Assembly: GCA_938003835.1 (NCBI GenBank)
Contig: CALKXJ010000008.1
Location: 1-64,000, forward strand
DNA: 64,000 bases
From: an uncultured Bryobacteraceae bacterium
GTDB lineage: Bacteria > Acidobacteriota > Terriglobia > Bryobacterales > Bryobacteraceae
Direction of reading: 5' to 3'
The translations under genes and the position numbers were made by a program. The notes under the pieces were generated by a model. It saw nothing but the letters and a program-made list of their open reading frames with translations, made no database searches and was not told the origin of the DNA. Below are positions 52,038 through 62,336 of this stretch, in pieces (positions within the stretch are counted from its first letter, which is position 1; the number at the start of each line of letters is the position of its first letter).

Positions 52038-54323
52038 ATGGCCATCCGTGACCAGGACGCCCTCGACTATCATGCCGGCCCACCACCCGGCAAGCTGGCG
52101 ATCGTAGCCACGAAACCCTGCCGCACGCAGCGGGATCTTTCGCTTGCCTATAGTCCGGGCGTGGCAGTTCCCTGTCTGGCCATCCAGCGCGATCCCAGTC
52201 TCGCCTATAAGTACACCTCGAAGGGGAACCTGGTGGCCGTTGTGACCAACGGCACGGCCGTGCTGGGTCTGGGCAACATCGGCGCGGCCGCCGGCAAGCC
52301 TGTGATGGAGGGCAAGGGGGTTCTCTTCAAACGATTTGCCGACATCGACGTCTTCGACATCGAGCTGGCCACCGAGGACCCGAAGGAGGTGATCCGGGCC
52401 TGCCAGCTTTTGGAACCAACCTTCGGGGGGATCAACCTGGAGGACATCAAGGCGCCGGAATGTTTCGAGATCGAAGAGCAGCTCCGCCGCACTCTTCGCA
52501 TCCCCGTCTTCCATGACGACCAGCATGGCACCGCCATCATCTCCGGCGCCGCCCTGCTGAACGCCGTCGAGCTGGCCGGCAAGCGTCTGGACCAGATCAA
52601 GGTCGTCATCAACGGCGCCGGCGCCAGCGGCATCGCCTGCGCTCACCACTACCTCCGGCTCGGCGTCCGGCCCGAGAACCTCATCCTCTGCGACAGCAAG
52701 GGCGTCATTTACAAGGGCCGCAAGGAGGGTATGAACCGGTACAAAGAGCAGTTCGCTCGCCAGACCGACGCCCGCACGCTGGCCGACGCAATGCGCGGCG
52801 CCGATGTGTTTTGCGGCCTGTCGGTGGCCAACTGCGTGACGCCCGAAATGCTGCTTTCCATGGCGGACAATCCGATCGTCTTCGCCATGGCCAACCCGGA
52901 TCCGGAGATCGCTTGGGAGCTGGCCCTGGCCACCCGCGACGACGTCATCATGGCCACGGGCCGGAGCGACTACCCCAACCAGGTCAATAACGTCCTCGGT
53001 TTCCCCTTCATCTTTCGCGGCGCCCTCGACGTGCGGGCCACGGCCATCAACGAGGAGATGAAGCTGGCGGCCACCCACGCCCTGGCTTCCCTGGCGCGCC
53101 AGGACGTGCCGGATTCGGTCCGCAGGGCTTACGGGGTCGAGCGGATCGAGTTTGGGCGCGACTACATCATTCCCAAAGCCTTCGATCATCGCGTTCTCTT
53201 GTGGGTGGCGCCGGCGGTGGCCCGCGCGGCCATGGAAACGGGCGTGGCGCAACTCCGCATCGACCTTGACGAGTACCGGGACCAGCTCGAGCGCCGGCTG
53301 GGCAAGGCGCACGAGGTGATCCGCATGATGATTCACAAGGCCCAGCGCGAGCCCAAACGCGTCGTCTTCCCCGAGGGAGACGAAGCCAAGATCCTGCGCG
53401 CCTGCCAGATCCTCATGGACGAGGGCATTGCCCACCCCATCCTGCTCGGCCACCAGAAGGCGATCGAGGCCAAGATCCGGGACTTGCGCCTGAGCCTGGA
53501 CGGCGCCGAGATCATCGACCCGCCAGAGTTCCCCCGCTTGGAGGAGTACACCCGGGTGCTCTATGAACTGCGCCAGCGCAAGGGAGTTACCCTGAGCGAG
53601 GCCTCCGAACTGATTCTCAACCGCAACGTTTTCGGGGCGATGATGGTCCGCATGGGCGACGCTGACGCCTTCATCGCCGGGCTCACGCAGCACTACCCGG
53701 ACACGCTGCGCCCCGCCTTGCAGGTGATCCCGCTTCGGGAAGGCGTCCGCCACGTCTGCGGCATGTACGTGCTGGTGACGCCCCCGGGCCAGATCTTTTT
53801 CCTCGCCGACACCACGGTCAACATCGAGCCGACGGCCGAGGATCTGGCCGAGATCGCCATCATGACGGCCGAAGCCGCGCGCGGCTTCAATGTCGAACCT
53901 CGCGTGGCCATGTTGTCTTTCTCCAATTTCGGCAGCGTGCGGCACCCGCTGGCTGAGAAGGTCCGGCGAGCCACCGAGCTCGTCCGCCAGCGTGCACCCG
54001 AGCTGATGGTGGACGGAGAAATGCAGGCTGACACGGCCGTGGTGCCGCGCATCATCGAAGAGCGATACCCGTTCAGCTTCCTCAAAGGCGGGGCCAACGT
54101 GCTGATCTTCCCCAATCTCGAAGCGGGTAACATCGCCTATAAGCTCCTCCAGCGCATCGGAGGGGCGGAGGCGATCGGACCGATCCTGATGGGTCTGGCC
54201 AAGCCGGTCCACGTGCTCCAGCGCGGCGACGAGGTGGACGACATCGTGAAGATGACCGCCGTGGCGGTGGTGGATGCCCAGGAGACCGGCCTCCGCCAGA
54301 GACTCAAGGTGCTGGTGCCATGA
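52038..54323 (+). CDS. maeB: NADP-dependent malic enzyme fused to phosphotransacetylase-like domain
   Basis: The protein is about 761 residues long. Residues 1-420 are the malic enzyme: [44 protein letters not shown] and [12 protein letters not shown] (NADP motif). Residues 430-760 resemble the phosphate acetyltransferase fold, which in MaeB senses acetyl-CoA rather than catalysing. It decarboxylates malate to pyruvate and makes NADPH. GGAG at 52022-52025 is 12 bases before ATG 52038; a TTG at 52032 would have better spacing and add only two residues. The stop overlaps the sulfatase start (ATGA). Confidence 0.93.
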   Translation: MAIRDQDALDYHAGPPPGKLAIVATKPCRTQRDLSLAYSPGVAVPCLAIQRDPSLAYKYTSKGNLVAVVTNGTAVLGLGNIGAAAGKPVMEGKGVLFKRFADIDVFDIELATEDPKEVIRACQLLEPTFGGINLEDIKAPECFEIEEQLRRTLRIPVFHDDQHGTAIISGAALLNAVELAGKRLDQIKVVINGAGASGIACAHHYLRLGVRPENLILCDSKGVIYKGRKEGMNRYKEQFARQTDARTLADAMRGADVFCGLSVANCVTPEMLLSMADNPIVFAMANPDPEIAWELALATRDDVIMATGRSDYPNQVNNVLGFPFIFRGALDVRATAINEEMKLAATHALASLARQDVPDSVRRAYGVERIEFGRDYIIPKAFDHRVLLWVAPAVARAAMETGVAQLRIDLDEYRDQLERRLGKAHEVIRMMIHKAQREPKRVVFPEGDEAKILRACQILMDEGIAHPILLGHQKAIEAKIRDLRLSLDGAEIIDPPEFPRLEEYTRVLYELRQRKGVTLSEASELILNRNVFGAMMVRMGDADAFIAGLTQHYPDTLRPALQVIPLREGVRHVCGMYVLVTPPGQIFFLADTTVNIEPTAEDLAEIAIMTAEAARGFNVEPRVAMLSFSNFGSVRHPLAEKVRRATELVRQRAPELMVDGEMQADTAVVPRIIEERYPFSFLKGGANVLIFPNLEAGNIAYKLLQRIGGAEAIGPILMGLAKPVHVLQRGDEVDDIVKMTAVAVVDAQETGLRQRLKVLVP

Positions 54324-55831
54324 GGCGGCGGGCTTTTCTCACTCAGGCGGCCCTGGGCGGCGCCGCGCTGGCCGCCTCTGGCTGCCGCAGTCGGCGCCGC
54401 CGCCCGCCAAATATTCTCCTGTGCATTTCCGACGATCAGTCGTACCCTCACGCGGGCGCTTACGGGGCCGCCTTCGTCAAGACGCCGGCCTTCGACCGCG
54501 TGGCCCGCGAGGGCGTGCTGTTTCGCAATGCGTTTGTCTCGGCGCCCTCCTGCGCGCCCTCGCGCGCCAGCCTGCTCACCGGCCAGGACTTCTACCGGCT
54601 TCGCGAAGCCTCCATGAACCACACCGTCTGGCCCGCCGACCTTGAAACCTACCCGGAAATTCTCGCCGAAGCCGGCTACGCGATCGGCTACACCGGCAAG
54701 GGATGGGGGCCGGGGAATTGGAAAGCTTCCAAGCGGTCGACCTCACCGGCGGGACCGGCCTTCAACGAGTTCACGCTGGAGCCCCCGGGAGCGCACCTGA
54801 GCAACCTGGACTACACGCGCAACTTCGAGGCTTTTCTGGACCAGGTGCCTGGAGGCTCTCCCTTCTGCTTCTGGGTCGGCTTCAGCGAACCCCATCGCCC
54901 GTTCGAAGCGGGCATCGGGACCCGGTACGGCGCCAGGCTCGAGGACGTGCGCGTGCCGGGGTTTTTGCCGGATGCCGAAATCGTGCGCTCGGACCTGGCC
55001 GACTACGCCTTCGAGATCGAGTATTACGACGGCCATCTGGCGCGGATTCTGGCGGCTCTTGAAATGGCGGGAGAGTTGGACCGCACCATCGTCGTCCTCA
55101 CCGGCGACAACGGCATGGCCTTCCCCCGCGCCAAGGCCACCCTGTATGAAGCCGGAATCCACGTGCCACTCGCCATCCGGTGGGGAGAACGCGTCCAGGC
55201 CGGGCGCGTCGTCGACGATCTGGTGAGCCTCATCGATCTGGCCCCCACCTTCCTGGAGGCGGCGGGCTTGCCTCTTCCTCCGTCGGTGACCGGCCGAAGC
55301 CTTCTGCGACTGCTCGAAGCCGGCGGCTCCGGCCGGATCGACCCCTCGCGGGATGCGATCGTCGCCGGTCTCGAGCGCCATTTTCCCGGGAGCCGTCCAC
55401 GAGGCGCCGGCTACCCGATGCGCGCCATTCGCACGCACGAATACCTTTACATCCGCAACCTTACGCCGCAGAGAAGCCCCTCGGGCGATCGGCCCGGACC
55501 GGCCTGGCCTCCCGATGACCCGACGGGCGGCTTCGGAGACATCGACGGCGGGCCCTCGAAGACGTTCCTGTGGGAGAACCGGGACAGGTATCCGGAGCTG
55601 GCTCGCCGGGCTTTCTCCAGGCGCCCCGCTGAGGAGCTTTACCGGGTTACTGAGGATCCCGACAACTTGCGCAACCTGGCGGCCGATCCCGCCCACCAGG
55701 AGACCCGCCGGACGCTCGCCCGGCGGCTCGATGAGTACCTGGAGCGAACCACGGACCCGCGAGCGACCGGCAAGGGCGAGCTTTTCGATCGCATCACCGA
55801 GCGCTTCCCCTCGCTCGGATCGAAATCCTAG
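54320..55831 (+). CDS. Tat-exported lipoprotein sulfatase
   Basis: The protein has 503 residues. The N-terminus [13 protein letters not shown] followed by LAASGC combines a twin-arginine signal with a lipobox, so the mature protein is probably lipid-anchored. The metal-binding ISDDQ replaces the usual DDxxx start. The active-site motif [12 protein letters not shown] has Cys in the position converted to formylglycine. [16 protein letters not shown] and [21 protein letters not shown] are typical. It should hydrolyse a sulfate ester, perhaps on a polysaccharide; the substrate is unknown. The sulfatase-maturing enzyme is not present here. It is coupled to maeB by ATGA, an odd partnership. Confidence 0.88.
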   Translation: MRRRAFLTQAALGGAALAASGCRSRRRRPPNILLCISDDQSYPHAGAYGAAFVKTPAFDRVAREGVLFRNAFVSAPSCAPSRASLLTGQDFYRLREASMNHTVWPADLETYPEILAEAGYAIGYTGKGWGPGNWKASKRSTSPAGPAFNEFTLEPPGAHLSNLDYTRNFEAFLDQVPGGSPFCFWVGFSEPHRPFEAGIGTRYGARLEDVRVPGFLPDAEIVRSDLADYAFEIEYYDGHLARILAALEMAGELDRTIVVLTGDNGMAFPRAKATLYEAGIHVPLAIRWGERVQAGRVVDDLVSLIDLAPTFLEAAGLPLPPSVTGRSLLRLLEAGGSGRIDPSRDAIVAGLERHFPGSRPRGAGYPMRAIRTHEYLYIRNLTPQRSPSGDRPGPAWPPDDPTGGFGDIDGGPSKTFLWENRDRYPELARRAFSRRPAEELYRVTEDPDNLRNLAADPAHQETRRTLARRLDEYLERTTDPRATGKGELFDRITERFPSLGSKS

Positions 55832-55840
55832 CGGGAGGTC

Positions 55841-56224
55841 TCAGTCGATTCCCAGCGTCTCGAGGATGTCGCCGATGTCGGCGGAGCGGACCTGCACCGC
55901 CTCGCGCAAGTGGGCCGGGGTGGGCCGTTCGTCGAAGGCGCGGAACAGCGCGATCTTGGCCACCGCATAGCGCTCGGTGGAAGTCAACGACCGGCCATGC
56001 GCCGCTTCCCAGGTGGCGACCGCCTCGTCGTGGAGTACCACCTTCACCGGGAAGGACGGCTTCGGCCCGGAGGTGACGTCAAAGACGAACTCCGTGGCCG
56101 AGCGCAGGCGGCGATAGCCTTCGTAGAAATACTGATAGACGTAGCCGCTTTGGCCCGAGTACGACTTTTGCCGGCGTACGGCCGGCGCCCCGCTGAGCGG
56201 AGCCTTCTTGCGCCAGAACCACAC
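55841..56224 (-). CDS. Conserved-looking hypothetical protein, 127 residues
   Basis: The protein has 127 residues with a GTG start at 56224, preceded by AGGAAGG and a TATACT box (56247-56242). The first 30 residues are basic, then come Tyr-rich YVYQYFYEGYRRLRS and a beta segment ATEFVFDV. A helical half contains LTSTERYAVAKIALFRAFDE, and the end is acidic. It has no signal peptide or membrane segment. The codon use matches its neighbours. I do not recognise the family. It is convergent with the sulfatase gene, 9 bp apart. Confidence 0.6.
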   Translation of the reverse strand: MWFWRKKAPLSGAPAVRRQKSYSGQSGYVYQYFYEGYRRLRSATEFVFDVTSGPKPSFPVKVVLHDEAVATWEAAHGRSLTSTERYAVAKIALFRAFDERPTPAHLREAVQVRSADIGDILETLGID

Positions 56225-56241
56225 CTTCCTAAATCGGTGAC

Positions 56242-56247
56242 AGTATA
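56242..56247 (-). promoter_or_regulatory. Candidate -10 box (TATACT) for the 127-residue gene
   Basis: TATACT on the minus strand lies 18 bases before the GTG, giving a leader of about ten bases that still contains AGGAAGG. No -35 is evident. The site is part of the palindrome GTATAC. Confidence 0.3.
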
Positions 56248-56318
56248 CTCAATCCCCGATTTCGGCCCGCGACTGGAAGCCGACCGGGCGCCCTGTTGCC
56301 GCCTACCGCCCAGCCCGA

Positions 56319-56888
56319 CTAACGCAGGTGGCGCATCCGGAGATTCCGGTAGCGCACGACGCTACCCGGATCGTGCTGCTGGAGCGCCAGGTAGCCCTTG
56401 CGATAGGTGTTCTTCTCGTCGACAAAGTCAACGGTCGTCTTGCCGTTAACCTTGATGACGATGTGGTTGCCCTTGGCGATGATGTGCTGGGTGAACCAGG
56501 TGTTGGGCGGAACGAGCTGTTCCTTGATATCGACGATCCCGTAAAGGCTTCCGGTCTTCCGCCAGTCCTTGTGGGTGCTGTTCACCTGGGCTTCGTAGCC
56601 CTTGGGCCAACCCGGGCCGAACTCGGCCCGAAAGTACATGCCCGAGTTGCCGCCGTCGTTGATGTTCACTTCAGCAATGAACTCGCAGTCTTCGCACTGC
56701 TCTTTCATGTAGAACAGGTGACTGCGCTCGCCCCGGCCGACGATTGAGCCGTCCTCGACCGTCCAGTTCTCCGGCCGCTCACTGGCCTTCCAGCCGTCGA
56801 GGTTCTTGCCGTTGAACATCACAATCCAATCCTGCTGAGCGCTGAGCGGCAGGAAGAAAACGGCAGCGAGCCAAAGCGCACGTCTCAT
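56319..56888 (-). CDS. Secreted DUF1080 (3-keto-disaccharide hydrolase-like) protein
   Basis: The protein has 189 residues from ATG 56888, which has GGAGG seven bases upstream. A signal peptide (RALWLAAVFFLPLSAQ) is followed by one concanavalin-like DUF1080 domain: IVMFNGKNLDGWKAS, FIAEVNINDGGNSGMYFRAE, GYEAQVNSTHKD and the end HDPGSVVRYRNLRMRHL. Members of this family are abundant in Acidobacteria and Planctomycetes and include enzymes that cleave 3-keto-glycosides. The substrate is not determinable. Confidence 0.88.
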   Translation of the reverse strand: MRRALWLAAVFFLPLSAQQDWIVMFNGKNLDGWKASERPENWTVEDGSIVGRGERSHLFYMKEQCEDCEFIAEVNINDGGNSGMYFRAEFGPGWPKGYEAQVNSTHKDWRKTGSLYGIVDIKEQLVPPNTWFTQHIIAKGNHIVIKVNGKTTVDFVDEKNTYRKGYLALQQHDPGSVVRYRNLRMRHLR

Positions 56889-56944
56889 CGGTGTGCCTCC
56901 AACACGTCCAAGTCTAACAGAGGAGGCCCGGCGCGCTGCGCGGC

Positions 56945-57148
56945 TCAGAGCGGGCTCACGTTTTCGGCCTGCAAGCCCTTGGGCCCCTGCTTGAGATCGA
57001 ACTCGACCTCGACGCCCTGGTCGAGCTTCCTGTAGCCGTCCATCTGGATGGCGGAGAAGTGGACGAAAACGTCCTCGCCGGTCGAGCGTTGAATGAACCC
57101 ATAGCCCTTGGCGGGATTGAACCACTTGACGACACCTTTTTCTCTCAC
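56945..57148 (-). CDS. Cold-shock domain protein (CspA family)
   Basis: The protein has 67 residues from GTG 57148, which has AGGAG (57161-57157) at 8-base spacing; a GTG two codons earlier is too close to it. It contains RNP1 KGYGFI and RNP2 VFVHFSA in the usual order, with GVVKWFN at the start and KGLQAENV at the end. It binds single-stranded RNA/DNA and melts mRNA structure. It lies downstream of the response regulator gene on the same strand with a 171-base leader that contains a hairpin at the Shine-Dalgarno. Confidence 0.95.
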   Translation of the reverse strand: MREKGVVKWFNPAKGYGFIQRSTGEDVFVHFSAIQMDGYRKLDQGVEVEFDLKQGPKGLQAENVSPL

Positions 57149-57156
57149 AACCACTA

Positions 57157-57180
57157 CTCCTAAAGAGACAGCCGCTCTTT
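57157..57180 (-). promoter_or_regulatory. Hairpin abutting the Shine-Dalgarno of the cold-shock gene
   Basis: On the minus strand, arms AAAGAG (57180-57175) and CTCTTT (57167-57162) flank a 7-nt loop and end directly at AGGAG (57161-57157). The hairpin lies within the 171-base leader of the cold-shock gene. It could tune access of ribosomes, as in other cold-shock mRNAs. With 6 bp it is only marginally stable. Confidence 0.35.
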
Positions 57181-57319
57181 CGGGGAACCCGGCGAGAGCG
57201 CCTCGATGTTTCGTCCACTCATTCTCTCAACCAAGTGTGTTTGAAAGCAACCGCTTAGCAGCCGAAAGGCGCCGGAAGGGGGTTGAACGGCAACCTCGGG
57301 CGCCCGAGCGAAGCCGCCG

Positions 57320-58126
57320 CTAGTCGTCCGAGGGCAGATGAATGCCCTTGTGGATGGCGTACAAAGCCAGCTCCAGCCGGTCGGAGACGCCAAGCTTGTC
57401 GAAGATGTTGTGCAGGTGGTTCTTCACCGTCTGTTCGCTGATGAAAAGCTTTTCGGCCATTTCGCGGTTGCGATAGCCTTTGGCCACCAGCGCGACGATC
57501 TCCCGCTCGCGCGCGCTCAGTGGGGGATGCTCGCGGCGGCGAGCGCCGCCACCCGGGGCGCCGTCATCGCGGGAGGCGAACTGACGGACCACCGCGGCCG
57601 TGGTGTGAGCATCCAGCCAGATTTCGCCTTCGTGGACCTTGCGGATGCTCTTGACAAGAAGCTCGGGCGAGGTTTGCTTGACGACGATCCCGGAGCATTC
57701 CAGCTTCATCGCCTGTACCCACTCGGTCTTGTCTTCTGACGCCGTGAAGACCAGAATCTTGCTCTTGCCCCGGCGGTGCCGCAGGCTTTCGAGCACCGTC
57801 ATTCCGTCGATGTCCGGCAGTTTCAGGTCGAGCAGGAGGACGTCCGGCTGATAAGTTTCGAAGGTTTCGAGGGCTTCCCGGCCGCTGCCCGCCTCGGCCA
57901 CCAGCTCGATGTCCGGCTCGAGCTCCAGCAGCTTCCGCACCCCCTCGCGGACAACCGGATGATCATCGACGATCATGACGCGGATGCGCCGTTTGCCGCC
58001 AACGGCCGCCTGAGGTTCCGTGCCATTTTTTTCGTCGAAGACACCGAGAGAGTCCGGATTTTTCTCCGTGGCGAGTGGGCGGATTTCCTCCTGAGGATTT
58101 CCCTCCGACTCCTGTGTTGGCTTCAT
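57320..58126 (-). CDS. NarL/FixJ-type response regulator
   Basis: The protein has 268 residues. A disordered 45-residue N-terminal extension precedes the receiver domain (VMIVDDHPVVREGV; phospho-acceptor Asp in VLLLDLKLPDIDG). The usual C-terminal Lys-Pro of receivers is Lys-Gln (GIVVKQTS). The LuxR-type helix-turn-helix is at the end: LSAREREIVALVAKGYRNRE and ISEQTVKNHLHNIFDKLGV. It should bind DNA as a dimer when phosphorylated. The partner kinase is not adjacent. A good promoter lies 25 bases upstream of the start. Confidence 0.92.
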   Translation of the reverse strand: MKPTQESEGNPQEEIRPLATEKNPDSLGVFDEKNGTEPQAAVGGKRRIRVMIVDDHPVVREGVRKLLELEPDIELVAEAGSGREALETFETYQPDVLLLDLKLPDIDGMTVLESLRHRRGKSKILVFTASEDKTEWVQAMKLECSGIVVKQTSPELLVKSIRKVHEGEIWLDAHTTAAVVRQFASRDDGAPGGGARRREHPPLSAREREIVALVAKGYRNREMAEKLFISEQTVKNHLHNIFDKLGVSDRLELALYAIHKGIHLPSDD

Positions 58127-58150
58127 GGGCTGGTCCCTGCCACTGGTTCG

Positions 58151-58179
58151 ATTCTAAAACGACCTTAGTACTTGGTCAA
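58151..58179 (-). promoter_or_regulatory. Sigma-70 promoter of the response regulator gene
   Basis: On the minus strand TTGACC (58179-58174) and TAGAAT (58156-58151) are separated by exactly 17 bases. Each differs by one base from the consensus. Transcription would start near 58144, giving an 18-base leader before ATG 58126. This is the best-formed promoter in the window. Confidence 0.65.
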
Positions 58180-58267
58180 TTGGGCAAACCCCTTAAGACG
58201 GCCTACGGCCCGGCGGGCAGTCCAATAGTCCCTACTCGCCCCCTGATTTCGCTAGGCTGAGGAACGG

Positions 58268-59506
58268 GTGCCGACAATTTTTCACCTCGACATGGACGCG
58301 TTTTTCGTTTCGGTCGAGCAGCTTTTCGATCCTTCGCTGAAGGGCAAGGCGGTGGTGGTCGGCGGGCGGCCCGAGGAGCGAGGCGTGGTAGCGGCCGCCT
58401 CCTATGAAGCCCGCAAATTCGGCGTCCATTCGGCGATGCCGCTGCGCACCGCCGCGCAGCTTTGCCCGCACGCGATCTTTCTCGAGGGTCACCCGGAGCG
58501 GTACCGCGAAGTTTCCGCGCAGGTCTATGAGATCCTGAAGGAGTTTTCCCCTAAGGTGGAGATAGCCTCCATCGACGAGGCCTATCTGGACATGACGGGC
58601 ACGGAGCGGCTTCACGGCCCGCCCCTGAAGGCGGCGCACGCGCTGCACGAGACCATTAAGCGCCGGACGGGCTTGAATTGCTCGATCGGCGTGGCCGCCT
58701 CGCGGCTGGTCGCCAAGGTCGCCTCCGATCTGGCAAAGCCGAACGGCGTGCTCTGGGTGCTGCCGGGCGCGGAGGCGCGGTTCCTGGCGCCGCTCGAGGT
58801 GCGCCGGATCCCGGGTGTCGGCAGAGCCACCGAGCAGGTTCTGCTTCGCCTGGGCGTGCGGAGGGTGGGGGATCTGGCGCGCCTGGACGAGTCCCTGCTC
58901 GAGCGCAAGCTCGGCAAATGGGGACTGGCGCTTGCCGGCAAGGCGCGGGGCCTCGATGCCGGCGGCTGGTACGACGCCGAGATTGGCAGCGCCGAGGAGC
59001 CGAAGTCGATCAGCCACGAGCACACTTTCGGCAAAGACACCGACGAGGCAGAGGTGCTGGAGGCCACGCTGGCCCGGCTCACTCAAATGGTGGCGCGCCG
59101 GCTCCGGGAGCATGCCCTCTACGCGCGAACGGTCACCCTGAAGCTGCGCTACGCTGACTTTTGCACCATCACCCGATCGCGAACGCTAGAACACGGCACC
59201 CGCGTCGATGCCGTGTTGCTGGCCGAGGTCCGGTCTCTGTTCAAACGCAACTGGAACGGCAAGCGGGTGCGGCTGGTCGGCGTCAGCGTCTCCTCGCTCG
59301 CGCCGGCTCCGGGGCAATTGGGCCTGCTAGATGAGGATCAGCGCCGCCGCTGGGAACAGGCCCTGGCTGCCGTCGACCGCCTGCGGGACAAGTTCGGCGA
59401 ATCGAGCGTCTCGCTGGCGGCATCGCTCGGCAGTGCCTTTCGCGAGCGGGCCCACGAGAACCCCGCCGGCCTGCCAGGCAAGCGCGGCAGGCGGAAGCCC
59501 GATTAG
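58268..59506 (+). CDS. dinB: DNA polymerase IV (Y family)
   Basis: The protein has 412 residues with a GTG start. Catalytic carboxylates are in FHLDMDAFFVSVEQ and EIASIDEAYLDMTG; the steric region AAASYEARKFGVHSAM and the thumb motif IPGVGRATEQVLLRLG are typical. The little-finger domain fills 240-360. It copies past damaged bases with low fidelity. The C-terminal tail lacks an obvious clamp-binding motif, though QLGLLD around residue 350 resembles one. No LexA box was recognised in 58180-58267. Confidence 0.95.
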   Translation: MPTIFHLDMDAFFVSVEQLFDPSLKGKAVVVGGRPEERGVVAAASYEARKFGVHSAMPLRTAAQLCPHAIFLEGHPERYREVSAQVYEILKEFSPKVEIASIDEAYLDMTGTERLHGPPLKAAHALHETIKRRTGLNCSIGVAASRLVAKVASDLAKPNGVLWVLPGAEARFLAPLEVRRIPGVGRATEQVLLRLGVRRVGDLARLDESLLERKLGKWGLALAGKARGLDAGGWYDAEIGSAEEPKSISHEHTFGKDTDEAEVLEATLARLTQMVARRLREHALYARTVTLKLRYADFCTITRSRTLEHGTRVDAVLLAEVRSLFKRNWNGKRVRLVGVSVSSLAPAPGQLGLLDEDQRRRWEQALAAVDRLRDKFGESSVSLAASLGSAFRERAHENPAGLPGKRGRRKPD

Positions 59507-59724
59507 TCCGGCGCGGGCTCGGTGGAGCGGGCCAGGAGGGCCGCGTTGAGCTCGGAAACCAGGTCCAGCGGATCCAGCCCGTATTTGCGCGCCACCTGTT
59601 CGATCGAACAGTCGTCGCAGGAGGCGCGGAAGCCGTGCCGTTCAAAAACCGGCACGCATTCTGGGTGGCGCACTTTGACGTCGCGCACCAGCATCCCGGG
59701 TCGTACCAGCCGGTCGAATCGCAT
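59503..59724 (-). CDS. Small DUF1858/ScdA-N-like cysteine protein
   Basis: The protein has 73 residues. Sequence VRHPECVPVFERHGFRASCDDCSIEQVARKYGLDP followed by a Leu/Glu helix matches the pattern of small DUF1858 or ScdA N-terminal proteins, in which the Cys pair in the middle helix is conserved. Their role is poorly defined, with links to iron-sulfur or nitrosative stress. Its stop overlaps the dinB stop by 4 bp in convergent orientation. Confidence 0.65.
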   Translation of the reverse strand: MRFDRLVRPGMLVRDVKVRHPECVPVFERHGFRASCDDCSIEQVARKYGLDPLDLVSELNAALLARSTEPAPD

Positions 59725-59830
59725 CGCGCTTGCTTCCCCCCTTCTGTGACGGAAACCCTTCGATCAGTCTACTACGCTGCCGCCGGCGCGAGTGGAGGAA
59801 CGGCCGGGGCTGCCACTTCGTATCCTTTAA

Positions 59831-61071
59831 ATGGTGAAGGGCAGCGCGTCGTTTGCCGAAGCGGTGTCGGTGGCGCTTGCGTCGCTGCGGGCGAGCAAGC
59901 TGCGCAGCTTCCTCACCCTGCTCGGAATTATCCTCTCGACGGCGACGCTCATCCTGGTGATGAGCGTCATCCACGGCATGGACCTCTACATCGCCGAAAA
60001 CGTCTCCGATATGGGCGTCGACGGCTTCCGCGTCGTGCGCATGGCCTTCCTCGGCAATTTCGATCCGAAGCGCTATCTCGAGTTGCTCAAGAAGAATCCG
60101 CACCTGCGGCCTGAGGAGTATGACTTCCTGCGCGAGCACGTGACCCTCTGCCGCGAGATCGGCATCCATGCCGAGCGGCGCGCCACCGTCACCTACCAGG
60201 AGAAGCAGCTCGAGGCGGTCTCGATCCGGGGGGCGACCCCCAACTTCGGCGTCCTGACGAACACCCGCGTCGCCCTGGGACGCTTCTTCAGCGAGGCCGA
60301 CAACCGGCGGCGCCTGGCGGTGGCCTTCATCGGCGAGGATCTGCGCCAGGAGTTCTTCCCCAACGTCGATCCGGTCGGCAAGACGATCCAGATTCAGGGC
60401 CGGCCGTTCGAGGTCGTTGGCGTCGCCCAGGCGCAGGGGAGCGTCTTCGGGCAGTCCAAGGACAGTTTCGCCGTCATCCCCATCGAGACCTATTTCAAGA
60501 TGTACGGCAGCCGGAGCGGCATGTCGATCCTGGCGCTGGCGCTGGACCGCAACCACCTCTATCAGGCTCAGGACGAGGTCCGGATGCTTCTGCGTGCGTA
60601 TCGCCACCTGAGGCCTTCGCAGGAAGACAACTTCGCCATCATCAGCTCCGACGCCCTAGTCGAGGCCTGGGACCGCATCACCGGCGTCATCGCCGCGGCG
60701 GCCGTGGCCGTGGTCTCGGTCTTCATGGTCGTGGGGGGCGTCGTCATCATGAACATCATGCTCGCGGCCGTCACCGAGCGGACCCATGAAATCGGCATCC
60801 GCAAGTCCGTGGGCGCCCGCCGGCAGGATATTCTGAACCAGTTCCTGGTCGAGTCCTCCTTGCTGGCCTCCGTGGGCGGCCTGCTCGGCGTGGCCATCGC
60901 CGCTCTCCTGACCTCCATCGGAGCCAAACTCACGCCCGTGCCGATGGCCGTGCCTGTTTCAGCGGTCCTGGTCGGAGTCGGGCTCTCCGCGGCAGTGGGC
61001 CTGTTCTTCGGCATCTATCCGGCCCAGCGCGCCGCGCGGCTCGATCCGATCGAGGCCTTGAGGGTGGAGCG

Positions 61072-61075
<4 letters not shown>
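59831..61075 (+). CDS. ABC transporter permease, MacB/FtsX type (first of pair)
   Basis: The protein has 414 residues. One N-terminal helix ([21 protein letters not shown]) is followed by a MacB-like periplasmic core domain (about 50-270) and three C-terminal helices with the FtsX pattern: [32 protein letters not shown], then two more. Such mechanotransmission proteins extrude lipoproteins, peptides or antibiotics when paired with an ATPase. ATG 59831 has no Shine-Dalgarno sequence; TATCCT just upstream might be a -10 box. It overlaps the second permease as ATGA. Confidence 0.88.
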
Positions 61076-62307
<1,232 letters not shown>

Positions 62308-62336
62308 ATAATGGTGCGAATCGGGGCGGGGTTGCG

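Noticed and set aside
57295-57308. 14-bp palindrome CTCGGGCGCCCGAG as terminator of the response regulator gene
   Set aside because: It has no loop bases and no T run, so it would fold poorly; it might be an operator, but nothing supports that.
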